Below, in pieces: positions 34,407-34,409 of a DNA stretch of 34,409 nucleotides. Location: contig SHVR01000030.1 in NCBI GenBank assembly GCA_009694185.1, positions 1-34,409 on the forward strand, given 5' to 3'. Both the position numbers and the translations under genes were made by a program. The notes under the pieces were generated by a model. The model made no database searches. It had not been told where the DNA came from and saw only the letters and a list, made by a program, of their open reading frames with translations. Within the stretch, counting starts at the first letter, position 1. Each line of letters opens with the position of its first letter. The DNA is from Alphaproteobacteria bacterium. GTDB lineage: Bacteria; Pseudomonadota; Alphaproteobacteria; SHVR01.

Positions 34407-34409
34407 CCC

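Overview
The window looks like chromosomal DNA of a GC-rich alphaproteobacterium. Supporting signs are a perfect GTTC-N7-GTTC LexA box (the alphaproteobacterial SOS operator), thiO and thiE remnants of the thiOSGE order usual in this class, Sox and BadH-like genes, and densely packed genes with 4-base start/stop overlaps. Genus cannot be read from the sequence. No rRNA, tRNA, CRISPR array, IS element or phage gene was seen.

Layout. 1-6109 (+): a dipeptide/oligopeptide-type ABC transporter operon with two tandem paralogous substrate-binding proteins (the first cut by the window edge), two permeases and two ATPases. 6133-8687 (-): thrS then infC; infC appears to start at an AUA codon. 8758-12412 (-): two LLM-class flavin/F420-type oxidoreductases around an EAL phosphodiesterase protein. 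12461-15132 (-): a Glu/Leu/Val dehydrogenase, an SDR and a small methyltransferase. 15129-18156 (-): a Type IIG-like restriction-modification gene broken by an in-frame TGA and a C7 frameshift. 18177-19784 (-): an alkyl-DHAP-synthase-like FAD oxidase.

19781-20446 is a patch of gene ends (LysR, DUF1127, probable NTF2-like, histidine kinase) with no intact gene. 20533-22820 (-): an HD phosphohydrolase, a small DUF2786-like protein, an EamA stub and a divergent CobT. 22948-24470 (-): a BadH-like dehydrogenase and an enoyl-CoA hydratase, a probable CoA-ester degradation pair, divergent from malate synthase (24593-26206, +). 26203-28069: a glycosyltransferase divergent from a PA0069-type radical SAM gene that carries the LexA box.

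28084-32723 (-): one apparent transcription unit made of a molybdenum hydroxylase small subunit, its frameshifted large subunit, and soxY-soxZ-soxA-soxX without soxB. 32895-33755 (-): an OmpA-family lipoprotein. 33820-34406 (-): a deletion scar in which the start of thiO runs out of frame into the end of thiE.

The strongest overall pattern is the number of independent gene lesions (RM gene, iorB-like gene, thiO/thiE, EamA, the 20-kb patch). This means ongoing gene loss or, for the single-base cases, possible assembly error. No clearly new multi-gene system was found. The best leads are the unusual SoxY carrier C-terminus in a soxB-less cluster behind a molybdenum hydroxylase, the SOS-controlled radical SAM gene, and the broken RM gene with its short homopolymer.
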